Assembly (NCBI RefSeq): GCF_003205615.1
Contig: NZ_PYBV01000011.1
Span: 245,499 to 309,498 of the forward strand
Reading direction: 5' to 3'
Source of the DNA: Micromonospora arborensis
GTDB taxonomy: Bacteria > Actinomycetota > Actinomycetes > Mycobacteriales > Micromonosporaceae
DNA: 64,000 bases
The notes beneath the pieces were generated by a model that ran no database searches, was not told the origin of the DNA, and saw only the letters and a list, made by a program, of their open reading frames with translations. The stretch's first letter is position 1. The number at the start of each line of letters is the position of its first letter. The translations under genes and the position numbers were made by a program. Positions 8,595-20,051 of this stretch are shown piece after piece.

Positions 8595-9404
8595 TCAGGG
8601 GCTCAGGAGTGCGTCGCGCACCTCGGCCCAGACCTGCTCGTTGACGGCGACGAGCAGACCTCGACCGTCGTCGGCGGGGTGGTAGTCGACACCGTCGAAC
8701 CGGCGGGCAACGCCACCAGCCGCGCAGACCAGCACGGTGCCCGGCGCGTGGTCCCAGGGCAGGGTGCGCCAGAAGAGGACGAACTGCTGCTCGCCGCTGA
8801 GGATGTCCAGATACTCCCGGCCGGCGCAGTGCTGGCCGGGCAGCAGCTCACCGAGCCGGCGGCCACCGGCGCGGACCCGGTCGCGGGTCTCCGGCGGCAG
8901 GAACTGGGTCATCGCCGCGCCGCGCAGCTCGCCGAGTGGCGGCGCCGTGCCGGCGCCGTCGACACGTCGACCGTTGAGCAGGGTGCCGTCGTCCGCCCAA
9001 CCTGCGGCGAGAGTGTCGGCGAGCGGGTCGAGGATCCAGCCGGCGGTCGGCCGCCCGTCGGTCAGCAGCGACACCATCAGGGCGAACGGCCGGCGACCCG
9101 CGGCGAAGTTGGCGGTGCCGTCGACCGGGTCGACCAACCAGACGTCCCCGCTGTCGCGCAGGTGCCGCAACAACCCTGGGTCGTCGGCGACGCCCTCCTC
9201 ACCGATCACCGTCGAGCCTGGCCGCAGCCGACGCAGCCCCGCCGAGAGCAACTCCTCGGCACGGCGGTCGGCGACGGTGACCACCTCGCCGGGCGCCTTC
9301 TCCGACACGTCGGCGTCGTCGAGTTTGCGAAACAGTGGCAGCACGACCTGGTCAGCGGCCTCGCGGAGCAGGTCGCCAACGTCGTCGAGCAGGGTGTCAG
9401 CCAC
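8595..9404 (-). CDS. Inositol monophosphatase family protein
   Basis: 269 aa Mg2+-dependent phosphatase of the IMPase/FBPase/HisN superfamily. The metal site is complete: GEEGVADD (Glu), [13 protein letters not shown] (DPVDGT signature) and [11 protein letters not shown] (WDxAxG second signature). The substrate cannot be told from sequence; inositol-1-phosphate, histidinol phosphate or 3'-phosphoadenosine phosphate are all possible in this family. Its start overlaps the end of the response regulator gene by 8 bases, so it is the last gene of the signalling operon running from 12850 down to 8595. That coupling to a phosphatase/kinase cascade is unusual for a metabolic enzyme and may hint at a regulatory link. 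Confidence 0.88.
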   Translation of the reverse strand: MADTLLDDVGDLLREAADQVVLPLFRKLDDADVSEKAPGEVVTVADRRAEELLSAGLRRLRPGSTVIGEEGVADDPGLLRHLRDSGDVWLVDPVDGTANFAAGRRPFALMVSLLTDGRPTAGWILDPLADTLAAGWADDGTLLNGRRVDGAGTAPPLGELRGAAMTQFLPPETRDRVRAGGRRLGELLPGQHCAGREYLDILSGEQQFVLFWRTLPWDHAPGTVLVCAAGGVARRFDGVDYHPADDGRGLLVAVNEQVWAEVRDALLSP

Positions 9405-9845
9405 GCGGCGGCAGCTTGACCACGCTGACGAAGAACTCGTCGATCTGCCGGACCACCGCGATGAAGCGCTCGAAGTCCACCGGCTTGGTCACGTAGGCGT
9501 TGGCGTGCAACTGGTAGCTGCGCAGGATGTCCTCGTCGGCCTGCGAGGTGGTGAGCACCACCACCGGGATCCGGCGCAGTTCCGGGTCGTTCTTGATCTC
9601 TTCCAGTACCTCCCGGCCGTCCCGGCGGGGCAGGTTGAGGTCGAGCAGGATCAGATCGGGCGCCACCGCGTCCGCGTACTGACCCTCCCGCCGCAGGTAG
9701 GCGAGCGCCTCGGCGCCGTCGGAGACGACGGTCAGCCGGTTACGCAGCTTGTGCTCCTCGAACGCCTCCTGGGTCATCAGCACGTCACCCGGGTCGTCCT
9801 CCACGAGCAGGACCTCGATCGGGCTGTTGCCATCCGCCGGCGCGG

Positions 9846-9849
<4 letters not shown>
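9397..9849 (-). CDS. Single-domain response regulator (Rcp1-like)
   Basis: 150 aa CheY-like receiver with no output domain. [11 protein letters not shown] supplies the acidic pocket, LILLDLNLP the phospho-accepting Asp, VVLTTSQ the conserved Thr/Ser and VTKPVDF the Lys. The long insertion and [10 protein letters not shown] wording match Rcp1-type regulators that partner bacteriophytochrome-like kinases. Its ATG overlaps the stop of the upstream histidine kinase gene by 4 bases, so the two are almost certainly cognate. With no DNA-binding part, output must pass through protein interaction. Confidence 0.92.
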
Positions 9850-11575
<1,726 letters not shown>

Positions 11576-11579
<4 letters not shown>

Positions 11580-12850
11580 CGGCCACCGCCCCTGCTGACC
11601 AGCAGCATGGCCACGTCGTCGGCGAGCGGGCCGCCGTTGATGTGTTCGGCCCTGCCGACCAGCCAGGCCGGCAGCTCGGGCAGCGACACCGTACGGTTCG
11701 CCGGCTCGTCCAGCAGCCCACTCAGGCCCGGCACGTCGAGCCGCTCGTTGCCGGCACCCACCCGCCCCTCGATCAGGCCGTCGGTGTACATCAGCAGGGA
11801 CCAGTCATCGGTGTCGAACTCCAGGTCGTAGGCGATCGGCCGGCGGGGTCGTACGCCGAGCAGCAGGCCGCCGGGCGCGGGCACCGGGGCGACCCGGCCG
11901 CCGGAGAGCAGCAGCGGCGGCGGGTGCCCGGCGAGTCGGACGGTGGCCCGGTTGGCGTCCAGGTCGAGCCGGGTGGTGGCGACCGTCGCGAAGATCTCCT
12001 GCAGCCGGCGCTCACTCATCAGCACCTGCTCCAGCGCGGGCAGCACCTCGTCGTCCGGCACTCCGGCGAGCACCAGGGCCCGCCAGGCCACCCGCAGCTC
12101 CACACCGAGGGCGGCCTCGTCCACCCCGTGCCCGCAGACGTCGCCGACGATCAGGTCGAGGCGGTCCGGCCGGGTCTGCACCACGTCGAAGAAGTCCCCA
12201 CCGATCAGCGCGGCGTGCCGCCCGGGCCGGTAGAAGGTGTGCACCGCGACCTGGTCGGTCGTCATCAGCGGCTGCGGCAGCAGGCCGCGTTCGAGCCGGG
12301 CCGACTCGGCCTGGCGCAGCTCGACCTCGCGCAGCCTGCGGGCGTTCTCGTCGGCGCGTTTGCGCTCCACGGCGTAGCGCAGGGCACGGGTCAGCAGCAC
12401 CCCGTCGACCTGGCCCTTGACCAGGTAGTCCTGTGCCCCCTCGGCGACCGCCACGACGCCCAGGTGCTCGTCCGAGCGGCCGGTCAGCACGCACACGGCG
12501 GCGCCGCTGGACATCTCCAACACCTGGCGCAGCCCGTCCAGCCCCTGCGCGTCGGGCAGGCCCAGGTCGAGCAGGACGCAGTCGACGCCGGTGATCCGCT
12601 GCCGTGCCTCGCTGAGACTGGTGGCGACCAGCAGGTCGATCATCGAGTTCGTCTCGGCGAGCAGCTCTCCCACCAGGAAGGCGTCACCCTCGTCGTCCTC
12701 CACCAGCAGCACCCGCAACCGCTCGCCGGGTGGCAGGTCGGCGTGCCGCGCCAGGCCGCCGTGGGGGTACGGCACGACTGGGGAACCGGCCAAGCCGGCC
12801 CCCCGGTGCGGCCGGGTCACCGCCGCGAGACGCGGGAGTTCGCTGGTGAT
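11576..12850 (-). CDS. Receiver-PP2C (SpoIIE/RsbU-type) phosphatase response regulator
   Basis: About 424 aa. N-terminal receiver (LRVLLVEDDEGDAF, phospho-acceptor in CVLLDLGLP, VLTGRSDEH, YLVKGQ), a short coiled linker (~150-185), then a SpoIIE-type PP2C phosphatase (~190-420) with metal ligands in LIGGDFFDVV, VGDVCGHGVDEAAL and GPLADDVAMLL. Such proteins dephosphorylate anti-anti-sigma factors, so phosphorylation of the receiver would switch a partner-switching cascade. No in-frame ATG lies near the start of the receiver. The best ribosome site (GGAAGGAG) sits 6 bases before an ATC codon at 12850. Alternatives are GTG at 12820 (no ribosome site) or GTG at 12904. Upstream of that the frame runs antisense to the peptidase gene and is not coding. 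Confidence 0.85.
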
Positions 12851-13064
12851 GTCGGGCTCCTTCCGAGTGCCCTGCTGATCCTGTATTAGACAACGGTCGC
12901 ACACAACACGACGCCTGCGGCGCGGGCGGGGATGGGCCGCATCACTGCCCGCGGAATGACAAACCGGGCGGACGGCCGACGTCGGGCGAAGCGGCCATCC
13001 CATCCGGGGCCGCCGACGGGCAGGATGGTGCCACCCCAGGCCCCGCCACCCCCGAGGAGTTCCC

Positions 13065-15485
13065 GTGGGCGCACCGACCACCCCGGCCACGACGGGCACG
13101 CCGGCCCGTCGGACTCCGGGCGTACCCGCTGCCGACCGTGCGTTTACTCGGCCGCACCGGCGGCTCGTGGCCGCCGCGGCGGCGCTGGTGGCGCTGGCCG
13201 CCGTCGGCGCCGGCAGCCTGCTCGACCTGCGCACGCCGGCGCCGAAGCCGGCGGACTCGCCGGCGGGTGAGTTCAGTGCCGCCCGGGCGTACGAGGACGT
13301 GCAGGTGATCGCGGCCCGGTCACACGTCGCCGGCAGCCCGGCCAACGACCAGGTTCGCGCGCACATCGAGCAGCAGTTGCGCGGGCTGGGCCTGGAGACC
13401 GAGGTGCAGGACACCGTGGCGCCGGAGGCCGGCCAGCTCAGCGGGGCGGCGGGCGGGGCGACCCTGGCCCGGGTGCGCAACGTGGTGGCCCGGCTGCCCG
13501 GCACCGACTCCACGGGCCGGGTCTTCCTGGTCGCCCACTACGACTCGGTGCAGACCGGGCCGGGCGGCAACGACGACGCGGCCGGCACGTCGGCCATCCT
13601 GGAGGTGGCCCGCGCGCTGAGCACCGGCCCCCGGCCCCGCAACGACATCGTCTTCGTGCTGACCGACGCCGAGGAGGCGTGCCTCTGCGGCGCGGCCGCG
13701 TTCGCCGCCAGTCACCCGCTGGCCGCCGACGGCGGTGTGGTGCTCAACCTGGAGGCGCGGGGTTCCACCGGGCCGGTGATCATGTTTGAGACGTCCCGGA
13801 ACAACGCGAAGCTGGTGGACGTCTTCGGCCGGTCCGCCCCGCACCCGGTCGGCACCTCGTTCGCGGTGGAGATTTACCGCGCGCTGCCCAACGACACCGA
13901 CTTCACCGCGTTCCTGGACCAGAAGTTCGTTGGGCTGAACTCGGCGTACATCGACGGTGGCGCGATCTACCACACACCGTTGGACACTCCGGCGGCGCTG
14001 GACCGGGGCAGCCTCCAGCAGCACGGGGACAACGCGCTGGGCCTGGCCCGGGAGTTCGGCCGGACCGACCTGACCGACCTGCGCTCCGGGCACGACGCCA
14101 CCTACTTCCCGGTCCCCGGCGGGCTGGTCCGCTACCCGGGCTGGCTCACCCTGCCGCTGGCCCTGCTCGCGGTGGCCGCGGTGGCCGCGCTGGGCTGGTT
14201 GACCCGTCGGCGGGGCCGGGCCAGCATCGGCCGGCTGGCCGCCGGCTTCGCGCTGGCCCTGGTGCCGATCGTCGCCGCGCCGGTCGCCGCGCAACTGCTC
14301 TGGCTGGCGATCACCACAATCAGACCGGGGTACGCGGAGCTGCTCGACCCGTACCGGCCGATCTGGTACCGGTTGGCCGTCCTGGCGCTCGCCGCCACCA
14401 TCCTGTTCACCTGGTACGCGCTGACCCGCCGCCGGATCGGCCCGGCCGCGCTCGCCGTCGGCGGGCTGGCCTGGTTGGCCCTGCTCGGGGTGCTGCTCGC
14501 CGTGGCGGTGCCCGGCGGGGCGTACCTCACCACCCTGCCGGCGTTGGCCGGTGCCCTCGGCGGGCTGGTCGCGCTGCGTACCCGGCAGACCGGGCCGTGG
14601 CCGGTGGTGGCGGTGACCGCCGCCGCAGCCGTCGGCGTGATCATCCTGCTGCCCACCGTGGTGCTGCTCTTTCCCGCGCTGGGGATGGCCATGGGCGGGG
14701 TGGCCGCGCTGGTCGCGGTGCTGCTCGGCCTGACCGCCCTGCCGGTGGTCGACCTGCTGCACCCGCAGGCCGGCGGCCAGCGCGGCATGCGGGCGTTGCG
14801 GGCCCGCCGGCTCGGCGCGCTGCCCGCCGCGGCCGCCGCCGTGACGGCGCTGGTGCTCGCCGGGGTCGGGCTGGGCGTCGACCGGTTCGACGCCGCCCAC
14901 CCCGCGCCCACCCACCTGATGTACGCCCTGGACGCCGGCACCGGCCAGGCCCGTTGGCTCAGCCAGGAGAGTGACCCGCAGCCGTGGACGGACGGCTACG
15001 TGGACGGGGCGACCCTCGTCGAGGACGACTTCCCCGGAATCAGCGGCGATTTCCTGCGGGCCGGCCCTGCCCAACCGGCGAACCTGCCGGCGCCAAAGCT
15101 GGAGGTGTTGGGCGACACCAGCGTTGGCGGCGAACGCACGCTGCGGCTGCGGCTCACCCCGCAGCGGGCAGTCCGGGTCACCACCCTGCACGTCGAGACG
15201 ATCACCGCCAAGGTGCTGCGTGCCGAGGTGGCGGGTCGCGCGGTGTCCGCGCAGGAGGGCGGCCGCCGGTGGGGCTTCGGACTGGTCTTCCACGCCCCAC
15301 CACCGGAGGGTGTCGAGATCACGCTCACGCTGGAGCAGACGGCGGGGCCGGTGCCGATACGGGTGATGGACGCCAGTGACGGGCTGGACGCGCTGCCCGG
15401 CTTCCGCCCCCGGCCGCCGGACGTCGGCGTCGTCGGGTCGCACACCTCCGAGATGCTGGCGGTCGCCCGCACCTATCCGATCTGA
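13065..15485 (+). CDS. Membrane-anchored M28 family metallopeptidase
   Basis: 806 aa. One N-terminal helix (~33-52) exports a di-zinc aminopeptidase-like domain (~70-340). The ligands are visible in VAHYDSVQTGPGGNDDAAGT (His and bridging Asp), VLTDAEEACLCG (catalytic Glu-Glu), VVLNLEARG (Asp/Glu) and GGAIYHTPLDT (last His). The region ~355-610 carries about eight or nine hydrophobic helices, then a ~190-residue soluble C-terminal part. This layout (M28 catalytic domain plus polytopic membrane block) resembles the FXNA/ERMP1-like and vacuolar membrane protease types. GTG start at 13065 with GAGGAG 5 bases upstream. Transcribed away from the signalling operon. Substrate unknown. Confidence 0.9.
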   Translation: MGAPTTPATTGTPARRTPGVPAADRAFTRPHRRLVAAAAALVALAAVGAGSLLDLRTPAPKPADSPAGEFSAARAYEDVQVIAARSHVAGSPANDQVRAHIEQQLRGLGLETEVQDTVAPEAGQLSGAAGGATLARVRNVVARLPGTDSTGRVFLVAHYDSVQTGPGGNDDAAGTSAILEVARALSTGPRPRNDIVFVLTDAEEACLCGAAAFAASHPLAADGGVVLNLEARGSTGPVIMFETSRNNAKLVDVFGRSAPHPVGTSFAVEIYRALPNDTDFTAFLDQKFVGLNSAYIDGGAIYHTPLDTPAALDRGSLQQHGDNALGLAREFGRTDLTDLRSGHDATYFPVPGGLVRYPGWLTLPLALLAVAAVAALGWLTRRRGRASIGRLAAGFALALVPIVAAPVAAQLLWLAITTIRPGYAELLDPYRPIWYRLAVLALAATILFTWYALTRRRIGPAALAVGGLAWLALLGVLLAVAVPGGAYLTTLPALAGALGGLVALRTRQTGPWPVVAVTAAAAVGVIILLPTVVLLFPALGMAMGGVAALVAVLLGLTALPVVDLLHPQAGGQRGMRALRARRLGALPAAAAAVTALVLAGVGLGVDRFDAAHPAPTHLMYALDAGTGQARWLSQESDPQPWTDGYVDGATLVEDDFPGISGDFLRAGPAQPANLPAPKLEVLGDTSVGGERTLRLRLTPQRAVRVTTLHVETITAKVLRAEVAGRAVSAQEGGRRWGFGLVFHAPPPEGVEITLTLEQTAGPVPIRVMDASDGLDALPGFRPRPPDVGVVGSHTSEMLAVARTYPI

Positions 15486-15497
15486 CGGACAGCATCG

Positions 15498-15529
15498 TGG
15501 TCCGGCGGGGCTTGTTCCCCGTCGGACCA
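15498..15529. terminator. Convergent terminator hairpin
   Basis: A 13-bp stem with one G-U wobble (498-510 with 517-529 of the 15 kb region) and a 6-base loop lies exactly between the M28 peptidase stop (15485) and the stop of the convergent dehydratase (15532). It can serve both strands. Confidence 0.75.
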
Positions 15530-15531
15530 GG

Positions 15532-16470
15532 TCAGTGCGGCGCGGCGGGGCCCAGGTCACTCGGGTCGGTGTTGCCACCACAGACGATCACTGCCACCCG
15601 CTCCCCCGCCTGCGGCACGTACGCGCCGCCGACCAGAGCGGCCAGCGCGGCGGCGCCACCCAACTCGGCGGCGACCCGCAGCTCCGACCAGAGCAACCGG
15701 CGGGCCCGCACCAGGTCCTCGTCACGGACCAGTACGGAGACCACCCCGGTCCGGCGTGCGGTGTCGAAGGCGATCTCGCCGATCCGGCGGGCGCCCAGCG
15801 AATCCGTGGCGATGCCGCCCACCTCGATGTCGACCGGCCGGCCAGCCTTGAGGGCCGAGTGCAGGGTGGGGATCTGCTCGGGCTCGACGGCGACGACGCG
15901 TACCGAACCGTCGAACCAACTGGCGATGCCGGAGACCAGCCCACCGCCGCCGACCGCCACCAACACCGTGTCGATCCCGTCCACCTGGCGTTCCAGCTCC
16001 CGGCCAACGGTGCCCTGACCGGCCACCACCTCGGGCTGGTCGTACGCGTGCACGACCAACGCGCCGGTCTCCCCGGCGCGCTGGGTGCTCGCCGCCAACG
16101 CCTCGGCGTAGTGCTGGCCGACCTGGCGCACCTGGGCGCCCAACCCGGCCAGCCGCTGCACCTTCACCGGCGAGGAGGTGACCGGCACGAAGACCTCCGC
16201 CGCAACGCCCAGCGACCGGGCCGCGTACGCGACGGCGAGGCCATGGTTGCCGCCCGAGGCGGCGATCACCCCGGCCGTCGGCAGCGCCCCCTGGAGCATC
16301 CGGTTGAACGCGCCACGTGGCTTGAACGAGCCGGTGTGCTGGTGCAGCTCCAGCTTGAGGCTGAGCTGCCCGGGCACGCCCAGGTCGGCGCCGTCGACGG
16401 CGATGACCGGGGTCTCCCGCACCCGCCCCTGCACCAAGGCGGCGGCCGCCTCGACGTCGCTTCTGTTCAC
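15532..16470 (-). CDS. PLP-dependent threonine/serine dehydratase family protein
   Basis: 312 aa fold-type II PLP enzyme. The Schiff-base Lys is in HTGSFKPRGAFN, ASGGNHG is the substrate-binding loop, VAVGGGGLVSGIASW is the phosphate-binding glycine loop, and VIVCGGNTD is the C-terminal cofactor contact. The length matches catabolic threonine dehydratases and serine racemases lacking the ACT regulatory domain, so it should deaminate L-Thr or L-Ser to 2-oxobutyrate or pyruvate; racemase activity cannot be excluded. Monocistronic, facing the peptidase gene and starting 120 bases from the divergent small membrane protein gene. Confidence 0.9.
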   Translation of the reverse strand: MNRSDVEAAAALVQGRVRETPVIAVDGADLGVPGQLSLKLELHQHTGSFKPRGAFNRMLQGALPTAGVIAASGGNHGLAVAYAARSLGVAAEVFVPVTSSPVKVQRLAGLGAQVRQVGQHYAEALAASTQRAGETGALVVHAYDQPEVVAGQGTVGRELERQVDGIDTVLVAVGGGGLVSGIASWFDGSVRVVAVEPEQIPTLHSALKAGRPVDIEVGGIATDSLGARRIGEIAFDTARRTGVVSVLVRDEDLVRARRLLWSELRVAAELGGAAALAALVGGAYVPQAGERVAVIVCGGNTDPSDLGPAAPH

Positions 16471-16590
16471 GATGGGAAACGCCCTTCACTACGACCGGAG
16501 GACCAGTCGACAGTCGTCGGTGGGCCCGCCGAAACATCCTATGGAGATTTCATCGCCGCCTCGGCGGAGACGACGGCGAGCCGCCCGGCG

Positions 16591-16959
16591 ATGGATACTC
16601 CTGCCATGACGCTGGCGCCACCACGCCCCGACATCGCCCGTAGGGCCGACCCGCGCGCCTCGTTGCTGGTGCTGATCGGCTGGTACGCGGCCGTCGTCGT
16701 GGCGTTCGGACTGTTTCTCGGCACGCTCTCCGGGTCGCTCCCTGCGGATTGCGGCGAGGGGTGCGACTCGGAACGGTCCCGAATGCTGCTCTTCGGGCTC
16801 TACGTCGCCCTGCCGGCGATGTTCCTCGCGCTGCTGATCAGCCTGGCAACGCTCGCGGCCCTCGTCTCCCGTACCCGGATCCGCTCGGCGGCGCTCGTGG
16901 GGACGCTGTCCGCGGTGGTGCCGCTGGCCGTGTGCGCCCTCCTCACCGCGAGCCTCTGA
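16591..16959 (+). CDS. Small membrane protein, unknown function
   Basis: 122 aa. Three hydrophobic helices (~33-52, ~72-95, ~104-120) separated by a short loop with two Cys (LPADCGEGCDSERS) that could form a disulfide outside. No family recognised. Start at the ATG of MDTPAMTL, with a GGCGAG about 10 bases upstream; the ATG at 16606 is an alternative. Only the last 17 bases overlap the convergent gene. Confidence 0.65.
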   Translation: MDTPAMTLAPPRPDIARRADPRASLLVLIGWYAAVVVAFGLFLGTLSGSLPADCGEGCDSERSRMLLFGLYVALPAMFLALLISLATLAALVSRTRIRSAALVGTLSAVVPLAVCALLTASL

Positions 16960-17176
16960 CCCCCGGAGGTTCAACTCCGATATCGACAGGGTGCCGCTCT
17001 CTGGCGAGCAATGCGCTCGGCCGCCTCACGTCCTCCCCTCGCCGGTGCGCCTCCAAGTGCTCCCGTAACACTGCCTGCCAGGCCTTACTCCCGGCCTCGT
17101 CGATCGGCCCGCCGCACCAGCGGTGCGACCAGTCGGAGTAATGCATGCCCTCGTCACCCCGGTGGACGCGGCCCAT
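16943..17176 (-). CDS. Small conserved-looking protein, unknown function
   Basis: 77 aa, hydrophilic, with two Trp, one Cys and a short pattern MHYSDWSHRWCGGPIDEAG followed by an amphipathic helix (KAWQAVLREHLEAHR). No family recognised. Its ATG overlaps the TGA of the preceding gene as TGATG, a typical coupled arrangement, and that decides the start over the ATG at 17188. The pair lies divergent to the XRE regulator, as small targets or partners often do in actinobacteria. Confidence 0.5.
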   Translation of the reverse strand: MGRVHRGDEGMHYSDWSHRWCGGPIDEAGSKAWQAVLREHLEAHRRGEDVRRPSALLARERHPVDIGVEPPGVRGSR

Positions 17177-17472
17177 CAGCGCGTCCATGCCACGAACCGC
17201 TCGTACAGCTCGGCCGGTGCCACGTCGGGCAGCTCGACGGCGACGATGAAGAGCAGGCCAGCGACGTACATGGAGAGGCCGATGCGGTCACGTGCGTACG
17301 CCTCGGCCAGGCGTACCCGCGCGGGATGGCACGGCCAGGGCGTCTCCGGCGCGCACATCTGACAATGCCATTGCGGCCGGCGCGGCAGATGCTCCCCTTT
17401 CATCCGGCGATCCAGTGCTGACACCAACCGTTCAGCCTGGTTCACACGTGCCATCTCGGGCACGCCGGCCAT
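17176..17472 (-). CDS. Small Cys-containing protein, partner of the XRE regulator locus
   Basis: 98 aa. The middle holds a compact Cys/His cluster (WHCQMCAPETPWPCHPARVRLAEAY) that could bind metal, followed by a hydrophobic stretch SMYVAGLLFIVAVELPDV and a short helical end. No enzyme family is recognised. Start at the ATG 17472 behind GGGGCGG; the ATG at 17454 is possible. It is transcribed away from the XRE regulator gene, with about 280 bases between them, and is coupled to the following 77-aa gene. Together they look like one accessory unit. Confidence 0.55.
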   Translation of the reverse strand: MAGVPEMARVNQAERLVSALDRRMKGEHLPRRPQWHCQMCAPETPWPCHPARVRLAEAYARDRIGLSMYVAGLLFIVAVELPDVAPAELYERFVAWTR

Positions 17473-17753
17473 CACAGAGCCGCCCCGCTGGTCGACACTG
17501 CCGTCCCGCTTCGTGATCCGATGTGCGCCGGACAGCTGTGGGTAGCAGGTCGCTGCTCCGGTCTCGTCAACTGGACCAGATGCCGTCTGCACCACCAGCG
17601 CTTGAAACTTTCCCGAACTGTCACCACGCCTCCCACCGGTCACTGCGCGTGCTCGTCCGGTACACCCTGCGGCGGTACGCTCACATCGGTCGACGGGTTG
17701 CGCGTTGCCAGCCCGCACCGGCAACCCGGCAACCTCGGCGGGAGGCGCGAGAC

Positions 17754-18923
17754 ATGCCAACATTCGGCACCCGCATGCGGACAGCGCGGGAAGCGCGCGG
17801 GCTGAGCCTGGCCGCCCTTGCCGAGTTGCTGCCCGCTGACAAGGGGCATCTCTCCCGGCTTGAGAACGGCCGCCGCCGCCCGGGCGAAGATCTCACCCGT
17901 CGGATCGACGAGGTGCTCGGCACCCGCGGTGAGCTGATCACCTGCGCCGCCCTGGATGCCGCTGCCGCTGCCGACACCCGACCGTCGGAGACCGTCGAGC
18001 TGTTACGTCGGATGCATGCCAGCGATACCGCCCCCGCCACCATCGAGACGTTGCACGCGACCGTGACCGAGCTGTCCTGCCAATACGGGTGGCGCGACGC
18101 TGCGGAACTCCGCGCCGAAGGTCAGGGTTGGCTGCGTGAGGTCGTGCGGCTGCTACAGCGAGCCACCGGGCTACGACAGCACCGCGAATTGCTGGTATGC
18201 GCGGGCTGGCTGGCACTGCTGATCGGCTGTGTCGAGTACGACCTCGGCATGCGCGTCAGCGCCGAGGCCACCCGCACTGCCGCCCGACAGCTCGGCGACG
18301 AAGCCGACCACGCGGACATCACCGGCTGGGCGTGGGAGATGACGGCCTGGTTCGCACTCACCCAGTCCCGGCACGAAGCGGCGCTGACCGCCGCTCGGGC
18401 CGGGCAGGAAGCTGCCGGACGGCAGCGGGTGGGGGTGCAACTGATCGCGCAGGAAGCCAAGGCGTTGGCCCGGCTCGGCGACCTCCACGGTGCGCGAACG
18501 GCGCTCGACCGAGGCCGGCAGTTCCTCGACGACCTGGGCGCGCCCGATCGGCCCGACAACCACTTCGAAGTTGATCCCGGAAAATGGCTGTTCTACGCGA
18601 TGGACGCCTACCGACTCGCTGAACACGACGTTCTCGCCGAGCACTACGCCAACGAGGTTTTGCGTCTCGGCACCGGACCGGACGGCGTCGATCGGTCGCC
18701 CATGCGGACGGCCGAAGCCCGGCTCACTCTCGCCGTCACAGCCCTGCGCGCTGGCGAGCTGGACCGGGCCGTCGAGCAGGGGGTGGCAGCATTCACCGCT
18801 ACTCGCCGCTCCCTGCCCTCGCTGCTGCTCGTCGCCGGAGAGGCTGACGTCGAGCTTCAGCGCCGCCACCCCCGCGAGCACGCCACCGCAGAGTTCCGCG
18901 ACGCGCTGAAGGCGGTTCGGTAG
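17754..18923 (+). CDS. XRE-family transcriptional regulator with TPR-like C-terminal region
   Basis: 389 aa. The N-terminal HTH_31/XRE domain (~4-60: FGTRMRTAREARGLSLAALAELL, KGHLSRLENGRRRPG) is followed by ~320 residues of Ala/Leu-rich paired helices that read as degenerate TPR repeats (for example ALTAARAGQEAAGRQRVG and AARTALDRGRQFLDDLG-like blocks). That architecture is typical of the large actinobacterial regulators that sense a small peptide or partner protein. ATG start at 17754 with GGGAGG 8 bases before it. Divergent from the two small genes at 16943-17472, its most likely regulatory targets. Confidence 0.88.
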   Translation: MPTFGTRMRTAREARGLSLAALAELLPADKGHLSRLENGRRRPGEDLTRRIDEVLGTRGELITCAALDAAAAADTRPSETVELLRRMHASDTAPATIETLHATVTELSCQYGWRDAAELRAEGQGWLREVVRLLQRATGLRQHRELLVCAGWLALLIGCVEYDLGMRVSAEATRTAARQLGDEADHADITGWAWEMTAWFALTQSRHEAALTAARAGQEAAGRQRVGVQLIAQEAKALARLGDLHGARTALDRGRQFLDDLGAPDRPDNHFEVDPGKWLFYAMDAYRLAEHDVLAEHYANEVLRLGTGPDGVDRSPMRTAEARLTLAVTALRAGELDRAVEQGVAAFTATRRSLPSLLLVAGEADVELQRRHPREHATAEFRDALKAVR

Positions 18924-19079
18924 CCGCGCCAAGCCTGCCGTCCCCTAGACATGGCGGTTCCCACCGACTCGTCAACGACCAGGCCCACGCCCTTGCGCAC
19001 ATGGAGGTGCTGCAATACGGCTGGCCGGCTGATCGGTTTAGGGACAGTCCGGATCGACGGTGGTTGTTACCGTCGCCGC

Positions 19080-19466
19080 ATGGTCACGGGGAGCAACAAG
19101 GGTCTGGGCAAGCCGCGCAGGCCGATGTCTCTTCAGGAGCGGGCGCAGGCGGAGCGGGACATCCGAGGTGCGATCGCCTACCTCCAGGAGAGTGCCTACG
19201 CCAACTTCCGCTCCGCGGTCGCCAACGTCGCGATCTTCTTCGGTTTTATCGGCGTGTTCGGGATAGCCATCGAGCCCCCGGATGGGTTACGCCTGATCCC
19301 CATGGTCGTACTTGTCCTCGCCGGACTGGTCGGAGCCGCCTACTACCCTTTCCGGCAGCATTGGAAGATCGCCGTCAGGCTCTTGGTGACATCGAGCGCG
19401 CTCATGGCGATCGGAATGGCCGGTCTCGTCCTGGTAGGCAGAGTCCTGGAGAATAGCCAGCAGTGA
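19080..19466 (+). CDS. Small membrane protein, unknown function
   Basis: 128 aa. A basic, hydrophilic N-terminus (~1-38) precedes three or four hydrophobic helices (VANVAIFFGFIGVFGIAI, LIPMVVLVLAGLVGAAY, LLVTSSALMAIGMAGLVLV). No family recognised. No clear ribosome site precedes the ATG at 19080, so the mRNA may be leaderless. Composition and codon use match the host. Confidence 0.6.
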   Translation: MVTGSNKGLGKPRRPMSLQERAQAERDIRGAIAYLQESAYANFRSAVANVAIFFGFIGVFGIAIEPPDGLRLIPMVVLVLAGLVGAAYYPFRQHWKIAVRLLVTSSALMAIGMAGLVLVGRVLENSQQ

Positions 19467-19523
19467 CCCGCCCTGAGTACCGGGACGGATGCGCGCCGAC
19501 CGGATCAACGATGTTCTAGCGGC

Positions 19524-20051
19524 ATGTCGCGACACATCGTCGACAATCGACGGCCACTCGATCCGGCTCGCTGGGGGCGGACAGGCTTTGGCGTGCTGCT
19601 GGCCGGCCTCGCTGTGCTGCCTTCCGCTGGATGTGCCCCCTCGGGCCACGACAGGGCTCGGGACTCGGTCTTGCAGAGGACCGAACAGGTCGCCCACGAG
19701 ACCGAGCCATGGGCGCCCGTCTCACACAGCCTGAAGGGCTGGAAGAGCAACCAGTCCGTACTCGACCGGCTCGTCGCCGAAACCGGAGGCGAACGGCTCA
19801 CCTCCTCGGTCCACGATCCGGACGAGCGTGGGGTGGGCCTGCTGGCCACGGTCGAGGTGATGATGGTGGGCCACGCATCCGAGGGCTGGCTGGCCAACGA
19901 GGAGACGTCCTACTACATCTGCGTACGCTTCGACGTTCGCCGGAAGGCCAGCGGCCCGCGCGAGATCACTCCCGTGACCGTCGATTGCCCACACGGGGTG
20001 CTGGCCACCCGGGCTCCCGCAGTGACGTCGCTACAGGTAGATCGGATCTAA
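19524..20051 (+). CDS. Putative secreted or lipid-anchored protein, unknown function
   Basis: 175 aa. An N-terminal hydrophobic segment (FGVLLAGLAVLPSAGC) ends in a Cys placed as in a weak lipobox, so export and lipidation are possible. The remaining ~140 residues are soluble, with alternating strands and no recognised domain; one further Cys pair could form a disulfide. It is the last host-like gene before the lower-GC defence island. Confidence 0.6.
   Translation: MSRHIVDNRRPLDPARWGRTGFGVLLAGLAVLPSAGCAPSGHDRARDSVLQRTEQVAHETEPWAPVSHSLKGWKSNQSVLDRLVAETGGERLTSSVHDPDERGVGLLATVEVMMVGHASEGWLANEETSYYICVRFDVRRKASGPREITPVTVDCPHGVLATRAPAVTSLQVDRI

Noticed and set aside
12851..13513. Upstream extension of the phosphatase response regulator
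   Set aside because: Overlaps the M28 peptidase gene on the other strand and is not protein-like.
13320..15581. 753-codon frame antisense to the M28 peptidase
   Set aside because: No recognisable motif, Gln/Arg/Gly-rich; the opposite strand has a complete metallopeptidase.
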